DNA of 64,000 bases from Mytilus galloprovincialis (lineage: Eukaryota > Mollusca > Bivalvia > Mytilida > Mytilidae): contig NC_134846.1 of the NCBI RefSeq assembly GCF_965363235.1, forward strand, positions 62,547,121 through 62,611,120, given 5' to 3'. The first letter of the stretch is position 1. Every line of letters begins with the position of its first letter. Below the pieces are notes generated by a model. The model did no database searches. It was not told where the DNA came from and was given only the letters and a program-made list of their open reading frames with translations. The translations under genes were made by a program, and so were the position numbers. Below, one piece after another: positions 12,646 to 24,500 of this stretch.

Positions 12646-13030
12646 AGGAGTTGGACTCACTGTTGGAGGTCCTTGTGATATTGAAAATGCCAGGACACAA
12701 ACAAATGTTTAAACATTCGGTTTGCTGTCTCTTAGTTGACAGTTTACAGTTTGTTAAATATTGTGCTGTTTTGCACTTTTCTAAGTTACAGGAGGGTCAA
12801 GCATTCACAAATATCTTTAACCCCTACATATTCTGCATGTGTCTGATCTAAGTCTGGAGCCTGTATATATGTGGTGGTTGTTTGTCTGTATGTCACATAT
12901 TTGGTTTTTGTTTATTATGTTGTACATAAACTCAGCCTACAAGTTTTACTGGTTCAAATTGTTTAACAATTTTCATGTCAGGGTCTATCATTTTGATTTG
13001 AGCATTTTAATGGGCATCTGAAAATTTCCC
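12645..13030 (+). repeat. Dispersed repeat family B, copy
   Basis: Contains 'gtctggagcctgtatatatg' and the downstream block 'gtttgtctgtatgtcacatatttggt'. The same order of blocks is seen at 14085-14565 and 62900-63240. It is likely a SINE/LINE-derived repeat. The complete end, 'ttgtctcattgg...cataccacatctt', is missing in this copy. Confidence 0.55.
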
Positions 13031-13202
13031 ATATTTTGACTATTCTACCACATTAACGCATTGTAACACACAATTGTATTTCTCATTTATACAACACATG
13101 GGACAATTCATTCTGCATGGTAAACTTGTCTGGTGTTGATAATTTAGTCTGGAACCTGATATATTTATTAGCTATCATTGGCTTTTAACTAGCTGTCAGT
13201 TA

Positions 13203-13870
13203 GATGGGAATAAATTATGTGCTCTAAGATGGGTATAAATGATGTACTCTAAGATGGGTATAAATGATGAGTTCTAAGATGGGTATAAATGATGTGCTCT
13301 AAGATGGGTATAAACGATGAGTTCTAAGATGGGTATAAATGATGTGCTCTAAGATGGGTATAAACGATGAGCTCTAAGATGGGTATAAATGATGAGTTCT
13401 AAGATGGGTATAAATGATGTGCTCTAAGATGGGTATAAATGATGAGTTCTAAGATGGGTATAAATGATGTGCTCTAAGATGGGTATAAATGATGTGCTCT
13501 AAGATGGGTATAAATGATGTGCTCTAAGATGGGTATAAATGATGTGCTCCAAGATGGGTATAAATGATGCGCTCTAAGATGGGTATAAATGATGTGCTCT
13601 AAGATGGGTATAAATGATGTGCTCTAAGATGGGTATAAATGATGTGCTCTAAGATGGATATAAATGATGTGCTCTAAGAAGGGTATAAATGATGCGCTCT
13701 AAGATGGGTATAAATGATGCGCTCTAAGATGGGTATAAATGATGTGCTCTAAGATGGGTATAAATGATGTGCTCTAAGATGGGTATAAATGATGTGCTCT
13801 AAGATGGGTATAAATGATGCGCTCTAAGATGGGTATAAATGATGTGCTCTTAGATGGGTTTAAATGATAT
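13203..13870 (+). repeat. Minisatellite, 25-bp unit, about 26 copies
   Basis: Near-perfect tandem repeat of 'gatgggtataaatgatg' plus 'tgctctaa'. Units vary by single substitutions (gtg/gag/gcg; tgctct/gttct) that themselves recur, so higher-order copying of variant units is likely. It is non-coding. Confidence 0.95.
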
Positions 13871-14084
13871 CAGTAGTTGTTATTTGAACTAAGTGTCAAT
13901 CTGACAAGTCAAGCCAATTTGATTTTTACAGTATGTTTTTCTCTGGCGGTTTATGACGTCTTTACACTAAATCCATTGGATGTTGGATGTGTACAGAATA
14001 ATAGTTTAGTCTAAGATGCATGATTTTTTATAAGTTGTTAGTGGCTTTGAACTAGCTGTCAGATAACTGTGAGTACTCTCAGAT

Positions 14085-14765
14085 CTGTTTTTGTGTCTTT
14101 TTGTGTCGGGATGTATAAGTACCCGGCCACGTCCACTTATATTTTTGTCCATCTGATGAGTTAAGCCCTTTTCAACTGATTTTTATAGTTCTTCTTATGT
14201 TGTACTGTTATACCACTGTCCCAGGTTAAGGGGAGGGTTGGGATCCCGCTAACATGTTTAACCCTGCCACATTATTTATTTATGTACCTGTCCCAAGTCA
14301 GGAGCCTGTAATTCAGTGGTTGTTGTTTATGTGTTACATATTTGTTTTTCGTTCATTTTTTTATATAAATAATTCCGTTAGTTTTCTCGTTTGAATTGTT
14401 TTACATTGTCTTATCAGGGCCTTTCATAGCTGACTATGCGGTATGGGCTTTGCTCATTGTTGAAGGCTGTACGGTGACCTATAGTTGTTAATGTCTGTGT
14501 CATTTTGGTCTCTTGTGGACAGTTGTCTCATTGGGAATCATACCACATCTTCTTTTGTATATTTTATATTGTGCCGCTATAATACTAGGTAGGTAAGGAA
14601 AAGGTAGAGCACTGACAGTTATGTTTATTAATGTCATAAGTTTTGTCATTTTATTTTTCGGTTCGAATTATTCTACATGTTGTCATATCAGGGCCTTTGA
14701 AGCTTACTATACTGCATATGGTTTCGTCATTGTTGAAGGCTGTACGATTACCTATAGTTGATTAT
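14085..14765 (+). repeat. Dispersed repeat family B, near-complete copy plus a second partial copy
   Basis: From 'gtgtcgggatgtataagtac' to 'agttgtctcattgggaatca' and 'taccacatctt' at about 14552, followed by a partial second copy (14620-14765, 'tatcagggcctttgaagct' onward). The same tail is at 9775, 22200-22245 and 63200-63240, and in reverse at 41125, 44283 and 52880. Confidence 0.65.
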
Positions 14766-15212
14766 GGGTAATTTAAAAAAATATGTCACTTCATTGGTTG
14801 AATTTCCATTGATAAGGAAGTTAATAACCAATCACAATATTTTGGTGTATACCGGTACTATTGAAAATATTACCCAAAATGCATTAGAATCTTAAACAGC
14901 AAATTGGCCAAACTAAAAGTCAGCTTAAGGCTTTCATACAGAGTTCAGTAATAAGGTTTAAGGAAGAGGTAATCATTGAATGGACTGCTGCCTGCAATCA
15001 ATACCAAATTTTCCATGACAAAATAAAAAAAAACATACTGTCTTTATTTAACCAAATTACAGATCCTATCCATTTGACTATATTCAAACCAAGTTTTAAT
15101 AAGACTGCAAAGATAAAAAGTTTAACATTTTATTCAATAAGGTGTACATAATAACAATAAATGATTACAAATAAAAAGCCATGTACAATGCATGATCCTG
15201 ATCTGTGTGTAT

Positions 15213-15575
15213 AAACATGATGTTACATTGTAAACTGAATTCATAAACATGATCCTCATCTGAATAAACATGATCATGATCTGTATGTATAAACATGATC
15301 ATGATTGGTATGTATAAACATGATCATGAACTGTATGTATAAACATGATCCTGATCTTTATGTATCAATATGATCATGATTGGTATGTAAAAACATTATC
15401 CTGACCTGTATGCACAAATATGATCATGATAGGTAATATATAAACATGATCATAATATGTATATTTAAACATGATCATGATATGTATATTTAAACATGAT
15501 TCTGATCTTTATAGATAAACATGGTCCCGATTTGTATGAATAAACATTATCCTGATCTATAAGTGTAAACAATTA
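15213..15575 (+). repeat. Degenerate 25-bp tandem repeat with CATGATCATG palindromes
   Basis: The unit is approximately 'aaacatgatcatgatctgta' plus 'tgtat', repeated about 14 times with substitutions. Many units contain the palindrome catgatcatg. It is unrelated in sequence to the minisatellite at 13203 although the period is equal. Confidence 0.85.
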
Positions 15576-15843
15576 ATCTGATTCATGATTAGTTTTGCCT
15601 GTATCATATTAATCTGTGTGTAATTTGGAATGATTTGTGTTTTATAATTCTTATTAAATATTGGAATAAAATTTAACAAATCCCAATAAATCATTTAAAA
15701 GTTACATTAAAAAAAATAAAAATAATAATACAACCTTTCTTAATCAGTAAAACTAAACGATAAAAGATGATATTCAGTGTTATAAAGTATTAAAATAGCT
15801 TTGTTTACTAAATCCAAAATAATACAGTGATAAAAAAAGTTTA

Positions 15844-16302
15844 ACAAGAATGTGTCCAAAGTACACGGATGCCCCACTTGCACTATCATTTTCCATGTTC
15901 AATGGACGGTGAAAATGGGTAAAAAATATAATTTGGCATTAAAATTAGAAAGATCATATCATAGGAAACATTTGTACTAAGTTTCAAGTTGATTGGACTT
16001 CAACTTCATCAAAAACTACCTTGACCAAAAACTTTAACCTGAAACTCGCACTTTCATTTTCTATGTTCAGTGGACCGTGAAATAGGGGTCAAAAGTTTAT
16101 TTTGTCTTTAAAATTAGAAAGATCATATCATAAGGAACATATGTACTAAGTTTCAAGTTGATCGGACTTCAGCTTCATCAAAAACTACCTTGACCAAAAA
16201 CTTTAACCTGAAGCGGGACAGACGGACGAACGAACGAACAGACGGACGGACGCACAGACCAGAAAACATAATGCCCCTCTACTATCGTAGGTGGGGCATA
16301 AA
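15844..16302 (+). repeat. Interspersed element, family A, longer form
   Basis: Same ends as the copy at 210-496 but about 170 bp longer. The segment 'cgcactatcattttcc...aaaaactttaacctgaa' occurs twice in tandem, which shows how family members differ by internal module number. Confidence 0.7.
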
Positions 16303-19300
16303 AAAAATATCCCTTCTTAATTTTGTTAACAGCTGCCAATACAATTCTATAATGATTTTTTATTCTTTTAAAAGAACCTCTTTCAGCTTGTACAATTTTA
16401 AGTTAATTCAATGAGTAAGGATTTTTAGACACATCTTGCAATCTTGACCTGTATTACATGCTAACCAACAGCGTTGCGTCTGATTCTATACATGTACTCA
16501 ATTTTTCTATCAAAGAAATATTTTTTTCACTTAAAAATTAATAAACTTAAAACAGTAGTACAACTCCATCAACTGTATTATATATATATAAACTAAAAAT
16601 AAAAAATAAAATAAACACAACCCCATAAAAATAAACAATTAAATAGATATGATATGATAGATATGTGAATGTTAAAATAATATGTATGCTATATTATAGC
16701 CTATATACAATGATCAATGATACTAATACAAGCACTTGTTTCCATGAATAACAAAACTCCAGTAAGTGTTGACAATAAAAATAAAATAAGCCTACATTGG
16801 TCTTATATCAAATAAAGCTTGATCGAAAGAAATAAGCATACTTTTAGTTCATTTAGAACTATAATAAGGAAATTGCAATTATATTTTTTTGCATATTTGT
16901 ACCCACCAAAAATGAATTATTTAGAGTGTAATTTAATAAATTACTATACAATGTATTTAAAATTTGCACTAAGCTTGGCATAACTAGATGATACAAAGAG
17001 TCTGTATTGCTTGTCTCGCTCAAGAATACAATAAATTTCCCCCTTTTTTAGTATCATAACTATCATGTTAGATGACTATGAGGCTTCAGACAACATTTAT
17101 CACCTTTTGCTTGTGTAGTTCTAAACATAGATCATTTCTTTTAGATTTTTTTCTCATGTTTTTTATTTGAAAAAGGGAGTTTTTCTTGGTATATTTTAGA
17201 AGATAAATGTTTGAATTACGTGTTATGAGACATGCAGTAGCAGAATTTTCCTCTCATTGTTTAGACTTTTACCAGAAAAAATGTCTAACAAATGTTATAT
17301 TATTTAAACAGGTGTAATTTTCTAATGTGTCACTATTTTAACAAAAAAATCAAGTCAAATAATTGTGGTGTAAAGTCTGTATAGATGTCCTAGGAATATT
17401 CCATAAGCATTAGTGCAAACTGGCAAAGTACTGTGGAATCATTATTATTCGTTAGATACCAATTTTCGTGGGTTTTTGTGGATACAAGTGAACTACTAAT
17501 TCAAATGTTCAATGAATAATGCATTTTCAATAGGCTTTGTATACAGAGATTAGCAAAAACCACGAAATCAAATATCCACGAATATGCAAGTTTTCAGCAA
17601 TCCACAAAAATTGATGCCCCGAAAATAAATGAATCCAAAGTAGTTTAAGAGAATATTTACTGTCAGACAATGGCTGTCAAAGGAAAGCAATGGCTAATGA
17701 TGATGCCACATGCCAAATCAGCTAGTTATGCTTGGAGCTGTATTTCAACAACAAATGTCATGGATGCTTTTTTGTTAAGATAAATAAGCTATATTGAATT
17801 AAAAATGTTGCACAATAATGCCACAATTAACCAATGAAAGCATTTTCTAATTTTTCAGACATTTCCATTACCCGTAACTAGAAGATATGTAGTACAAAAA
17901 CATCCATAAAAACAAATCTGAATGTTAATCTTATAACACCTTATGTATTTATTATAAACTGTAATAATCTTCCTAAGAAGTATGTACAAATATTAAAGTG
18001 AATTATACTTCAGCTATAAACATTTTGATGGATAGAAGATACAAAAATTAGTAATTATTTGTAAATAATAAAATAGAAATTATTAATTTTTACAGGCAAG
18101 ATAAAAATAAACAATACTGAACTCAATTAAAAATATACAACTTATTTCTTTTAAACAAAACAATTACATGTAATCACTTAGAATTATCACAATATGGCAC
18201 AAGACATAAAAGGTCTAATAAAAATTAATTAGTTCACAGACTACTGAAATATAGGTCAGTAGTTTCAAACTCATGAGCCCAGCATATCAAATTACACACT
18301 GTTCATTTGCAACACCAAAATTAAGTAGAACATAGCGGTTGTTTTAATCCTTTATCAAGAAATATATTCATTTTTCTCAAAAATTGTCTCTTTAAAATAC
18401 AGTTCTTTCTTTGAAAATTAAAAGATGCAATGAACATTTATTCTGAGAACCAAACAGTTTTTATCATGGCCTAATTCACATTACAATTACATTTCATCAT
18501 AAATCATGATGTGGAGAAGTCCTTTTTGTTACAATTAATTATTGTTCACCTGCATACAATCCTTATTATTAAATCAACCAAGAAATAAAAAATAAAATAT
18601 TTTTCTCCAATTGCAGATTAATTAAATTTCCTCACATATCAAAAGTTGACTAAAACAAAAAAGTTCTATAATAATTAACAATAACAACTTCTAACAAATT
18701 TTGATTTTCTAAAATAAAAACTCATATGTGCATGACTTACTCACATATGTCTTCCTTGGAATGGTGTAATGTATATGTATATAAATAATAACATTAAAAA
18801 AACAAATATTGGCATCACAACCAGTCTACCATACAGAAATGGAATGTTCAGTCAAAACAACCACTTATACAAATCATTCTATTAAAATAATCAATTACAT
18901 TTAATGAAAAAAAAATCCTTTTCCTGAAAAGAAAAAAATCTTTTACTTAAAAAAATACTATGACCATAATACGATCATATTTCTTTGCATTTCAATGAAA
19001 ATTATTATGTGTCCAAATAATTTAAATGAAATTTACAATTTGACCTGTTAATAGATCAAATGAATATGATCTTAGATCTTTGTCTTTATTGAAGTGCCCT
19101 TCAAATCTAAGATAAAAGGTCATATAATTGTTATCACAATATTTAATGTTAATGTACCCTATAACACATTACAAAGCAACAACAATTACTAGTAACTTAT
19201 TTAATGACCTACTCTAACTTTACAATGAATGAGAATATACAAATAATTGCACCAATGATCTTTACAGATAATGCCTTATATGACTGTCCATATTTACAAT

Positions 19301-20383
19301 ACCAATAATCATAATATCGTGTACAATTAACATACATAAGAATACTCAAATGCTCTTTAAGCATTCTAAAACAATTGCTTAAAAGGGCTCATCTTTCACA
19401 AAGAAAAGTCTGTGATCACAATTCCCTCTCCCCCTTGGGAGTTTTATGTTATCATACACTTTTTCAATTTGACCACTTTGTCAATCATCATGAGGTAAAC
19501 CCTGCCATTTTTTAGTCATAAATCTCCTACTCATATGTTTTTATCTCTAAATAATATAAATGACAACAGCATCAAGGCTATATTATAATTTACTGATAGA
19601 ATAAACTGGTGGGTTTTTTTTTTAAGAAATCATAAAATTAAAATTTTAACCCACTAAAGCATAATTGAGAAAAAATGAAATCATAATCTGTTGAAACAAA
19701 ATTTAATATTTCACATGATGTGTTAGCAAGCATATATATCTACATAAAATCAATACAAATTTCCACCAGCCTTTCACATCATATTTGTTTTGAAATGGAC
19801 CTACGTCTCAACATAAGATTTATGAAATAATTTGTTTGTCACTGCAGTGGTTGTAATGGAGATGCTTTGCCTTTAATACAACCTAATGCATCTTCCTTAT
19901 TTACTTCAAGGTACAGTAATACCAATACTACAGAAAAGCAATAAATACTAAAACAACTAGTTTTAAATCAATTTTACAGAAGAGAAAAAAAAACAGGGCA
20001 AAAAACGTAACTTACATGTAGCTCAACATTCAGAAGAAAAATAAATTATAATGATACTGTTTCATAAACTAAACAGTCTTTCATATAATGTACAGAATAA
20101 ACAATCTTTATAAAAGATTAGCACCAAATCAAACACACTTATGTACACATATGTACATTTCTTTACAAACCATGTGTGTGTGTAAGAGGTACACAGTAAA
20201 ATAAAGAAGAGATGAGTTTGAAAGTAAGGGATAAAAGTCAACAGAAGAAATATTGCAGAAACAACCATTTGTAACATGTCTGATAATGTACATGATGTAA
20301 ATCTTAGACTAAGACACAAATATGTATATGTGAAAAAAAACTCTAAATGTCAGAAGAAAAAATAGTCAAATTGAAATATATTA
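16303..20383. other. AT-rich stretch with no recognisable gene
   Basis: No ORF with family signatures was found on either strand. It holds one small inverted-repeat element (17418-17645) and many short A/T runs. It lies downstream of the USP stop codon and could include a long 3' untranslated region, but this cannot be decided from sequence alone. Confidence 0.45.
17418..17645. mobile_element. Small TA-flanked MITE
   Basis: The left end 'tactgtggaatcattattat' with 'accaattttcgtgg' matches in reverse the right end 'ccacaaaaattgatgccccg' with 'aataaatgaatccaaagta'. It is about 228 bp and bounded by TA. A partial relative ('gtagattcatttatttttgt') is at about 58936-58975. Confidence 0.65.
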
Positions 20384-20385
20384 TA

Positions 20386-21349
20386 CAGTTAACTCTCGTT
20401 GTCTCGAACTCGGTTGACTCGAAATTTCGGATGAGTCGAAGTTTTCACGTGGTCCCGAACTTTATTCCATACAAAAGTATGTAATTCGACTCCTGATGAG
20501 TCGAAATTGGATGAGTCGAAATTTCGGTTGAGTCGAACTAAATCTACGGTCCCAAGGTTAACAAAAGCATTCAAAATTCATTTTTTTATCTCGAACTAAT
20601 ACACATATGTCAAAACATGACCTCCGGGATTTAAATGGATTGAAGAGTTAATCTGACAATACACGTGTAATTAAATTTCCGGTCATTGACCACTGTATTG
20701 ATTTATGACATGCTATTTCCATGAGTGTTTACCTAAGATTATCTTTTATAGAATTTTGATAAATAATTAGTGATACATTGTTAATGTTCATGAAAAAGTA
20801 TTTAAAATGTTTACAAAACAATTAATTTGTGATTTACACTAATGAGCTTGGGTGTGTATAAAGTGAGGATTATGGCTTCCGTTGATAATCACCTAAAAAC
20901 TACTCAAACGGCGTCTTTGATCTTGTTATATTTTCTTTTGAAAAGAAAGAGTGAGATAAAACAAAATGAATAGAAATCAAAATTTTCTTAAATCTTTTGT
21001 ATCCGAGAATAAACAATTTTGTCAGCTATAACTGACCTGAATAACGAAACTATCGATTGGAATTTACACTCTTGGAAAAGCCATAGGATTTTTTTTTAAT
21101 TGAGACAATCAAATAAGTAAAAATAATGTCATTATAATAATAAAAGACTGTGACATACAAATACATCGATCTGATACTAGAATATCGATCCCCTTGCCAT
21201 ATTCACCCGGATTTATTTTAGCTTTACCAAGCTAGGCAAGAGTTGTGTCCCTTAGATTGTCAAACTTCCGGTGTTCGTTTGAGTCGAACTACGTGTATCT
21301 CGAAATATTTCTCTGGTCCGGCTGACTTCGACATAACGAGAGTCGACTG
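20386..21349. mobile_element. TA-flanked non-autonomous DNA transposon, copy 1
   Basis: Terminal inverted repeats: left CAGTTAACTCTCGTTGTCTC, right end reads in reverse CAGTCGACTCTCGTTATGTC. TA dinucleotides flank both ends (20384-20385 and 21350-21351). Tandem 'gatgagtcgaa' words follow the left end. The ends resemble pogo/Tigger-type elements (CAG..., TA target), which is inference. No transposase is encoded, and the 61-codon reverse ORF is not a gene. The second copy is 47485-48442, in the same orientation. It sits about 160 bp beyond the USP stop codon. Confidence 0.88.
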
Positions 21350-21505
21350 TATCTTTGACATGGTTTGTGTATTGATTTGAGTATTGTCTATTTGTAATTA
21401 TTTCATCCCACAAAGAATGTTCTCTGAACCTTTTCAAACACAGAACACAGACAAGTAAGTACCAGTACATTTAACATTGTAAATCTTGTAACAGAAATAA
21501 CTTCA

Positions 21506-24500
21506 TCATACAGAAGATTCTTTCATACAAGGTGAATACATTTTCTCTTTCCTTAATGACTTGACCTTTTCTTTAGGCTTCACAAAGAAATGTTTCTGAG
21601 GTTTGTAACGAGGCATATTATCTTCAGAAAAAGATGAAGATTCTGATGGGCTAGGTTCATACACAGGTTTTCTAGAGCCTGGAGTATTAAAGGCTAAATT
21701 ATCATCCGTTTTGGATTTGGGCATTCTATCATGCTCCAGCCCATTATGGGATGATGAGTAGTTGTCTGACTGGTTCTGATGATAGCTAGCTCTTTTTGTC
21801 GGTGGTCTATTCTTCACATCGTATACATCATCATTTGATTTTGAAACTTGTTGTACCGGTAAGTCAAATTGAATTAAAGGTTCAAACTGATCTTTGTTGT
21901 TTTTGGCATTTTGATAACTTAAACTTCTTTTGTAGTCGTCTCTCCTTGAATTCCTTGTCTGTTCTGTTCTCCTGTTAAGTGTCGCTACAGGTGGTCTATC
22001 TCTTTCAGTGTCTGTACCCTTCCTCGATATAGTGTTAAATGTACTGATAATGTCATGAACTCCTTTATTACTTGGAATCACAGCTTCTGTAATGATAATA
22101 TGTTATGTTAATATTGTTCTCAAGATTTATCTATTCATACGGTCTCCATGCTGAAGACCGTACCTTAACCTATCATGGTTTACTTTTATAAATTGTGACT
22201 TGGATGGAGAGTTGTCTCAATGGCACTCATACCACATCTTCCTAAATCTATATATTTGTTTCTGATATTTTAATAAATCTTTAATTTTTAAGTGATGCTG
22301 ACAAATCCAGATCAAGCATGCTATTGGTTCTGCATTCTTCTATACAATAAAGCTTTCAGGATTTGAACACACTTTATTCACTTTAAAGTTTCTAGAAGAA
22401 AAACACAAGTTTTTAGTTGTGTTATTTCTGTTATATATTCAAAATATGTTAATTGCTCAGCTTCTCCTGTAAACATTGTTCGATAATGGAACATTTTTTT
22501 CCAATTCAAATTTATACCGATAAATAAAATACAATGAACATATCATGAGCCAATAAACAAATTAACACATTTCAAGTTTAAATTTTAAACTAAAAAAGAT
22601 ATCTTAAGGTCAACATAAAGTATTTAATATACAATTATGGACAGTAGAAAAGGTGAATATCCAAAATTGTCAACCCTAAAAGGTTATTTCTCTGCGGGTT
22701 ATAAAGCCTGAACGGGTTGATCATTTTGAATATTTGCCTTCTCTAAGGGCACAAAAGTTTATCATACTAAACTAACAATAGCCTTTAAGACCATTGAAGA
22801 TGCATGTAAAAGAAGCAAAGGAGCAATTCTATTATTTATTTTTAAAAGTGGCATAATGTAATTACAGATTTCAAAACACTTTTCTCAGAGAGTTGTTTTT
22901 TGTCTTAGAATTCCTTATATGTACAAACAGTGTAGACTCTTTTGGTACAATATGAATGGCCGTAAAAAGGACCATTCATGAATTCTTCTATCATCAGAAC
23001 TAGATCAAACCTTGTTTCCTCACCAAGCCACTTAATTGATTTTGAACACAGACAGACAACTTTCTGCAAAAGATGGGTTAAACTTTGTTTTTTTGAACTC
23101 TTCCATCTTTCATAGATTAAATCATAGCAAATGTTTTCAGTTACCATGGTTACAGAATGGTAGCTAAATTAAAATAACCTGATGATAAACTTACTTATCT
23201 CCTCATCATATACCTTCTGTTGTGTCATAGTTTGTGTGTGCAAATCTTCCTCAGATCTAGATGAAGGAAGTCTCGAGTATCTATTATTAGTACTTGAACT
23301 CCTTTTTACAGGAATTGAATTTTGTCTTTTAAATGGAGACTTTGAAGACAGCTGACCCTGTGTACTTTTTCTAGGAGGCTGAGGAGTGGACCAGTGGGTA
23401 GAAATCTGTCTTTTTGTTTGTGGAGAAGGATCTTTTACAATAACTCTAGAATCCATGTCATCATATCTTGACTTACTTTGTTGTGGTGAAGGATCTTTAA
23501 CAATAACTCTAGAATCCATGTCATCATATCTTGACCTATTATGTTGCTTCCTTTGTTGTTGAGGTGAAGGATCCTTTAAATAAACTCTGTTGTCAAGTTC
23601 ATCATAGGGTGCTTTATCTGGTTGAGAAAACTTACTTTTTTGTATCTCAGAATCATTCCGACCAACTCTCTGTGATTTTTGACTAGAATCTCTTTGTGGC
23701 CTTTGTTTAATGTCAGATGTTTGAAATTTTGCACTAACACTTTGTGCTGCACCATTTGAGTAATTTTGTGTATAACTCTTAACAGGGAGTTCAGTTCTAG
23801 GTGGAATTGGAGGTACTTTGTCTGATTTTGATGGTGGGTAGGCATTCTGACGACCATACAAATTTGACCTACCGGACGGTGGCTTGTCAGCCAAGTCTAC
23901 CTTTAGGTTAGGTTGCTTATTCCCAGAACTGGGAGGTAGTTTTACCCTCAGATTCACATCCAATGAACTATCAGGAATACAATGCTTAGTTTCCCCATTT
24001 GTTGACATCTGACTATAGTTGGAATGTGTTTCTTTTGACTTAGAAGTTTGACTTAAAGCATTTTGTAACATGTCTGGTGGCAGAGTTTGTGATGTTGGTG
24101 GGTTATGAACTAATTTTGAAGACACATGTCCCGAAGTAACTTGAGGTAAAGGTTTCCCCACATAACTACTTGAAGAATTAGTTTTCTCTTCACTTTTAGA
24201 TGACAAATCACTTCGTCCACTGTTCTGCCTTGAAAATAAACCTTCCTTTTCCTCATTTTCATAATTCTGAACACTGAGTAAATGTTCATCTTGTGGACTA
24301 CCATCTTTAGCACTTTTGAAGTCACTAGAATTGACATTTGAAAGAGAAGGACATAATTTGAAAATCCAGTGTGTTCTATTTTGTAATCCTTCTGTTATTT
24401 GTGAATTTGATCCTCTTTTCTGATAAAACAATAAATAGGCTGATGATTTCTTCACCTCTGTTTCACTAATAGATTTGACTTTGGAATCATCAAACTCGTA

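Noticed and set aside
12293..12851. Overlapping ORFs of 65-148 codons on both strands
   Set aside because: They arise from poly-T/poly-A tracts; composition is dominated by F, K, S and N, and no family signature is present.
15213..15575. Possible CRISPR-like array
   Set aside because: Repeat units are contiguous and degenerate with no unique spacers, and the DNA is animal nuclear sequence.
20062..20319. 85-codon reverse ORF rich in F, L, S, T
   Set aside because: Hydrophobic composition is expected from AT-rich DNA; no supporting splice sites or motifs.
20389..20574. Reverse ORF repeated at 47488-47778
   Set aside because: It lies in the two copies of the TA-flanked transposon and shows no similarity to a transposase.
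22905..23147. 80-codon reverse ORF in USP intron 10 with a good ATG context
   Set aside because: No recognised domain, and it lies between two well-defined exons; it might be an alternative exon but nothing in the sequence shows this.
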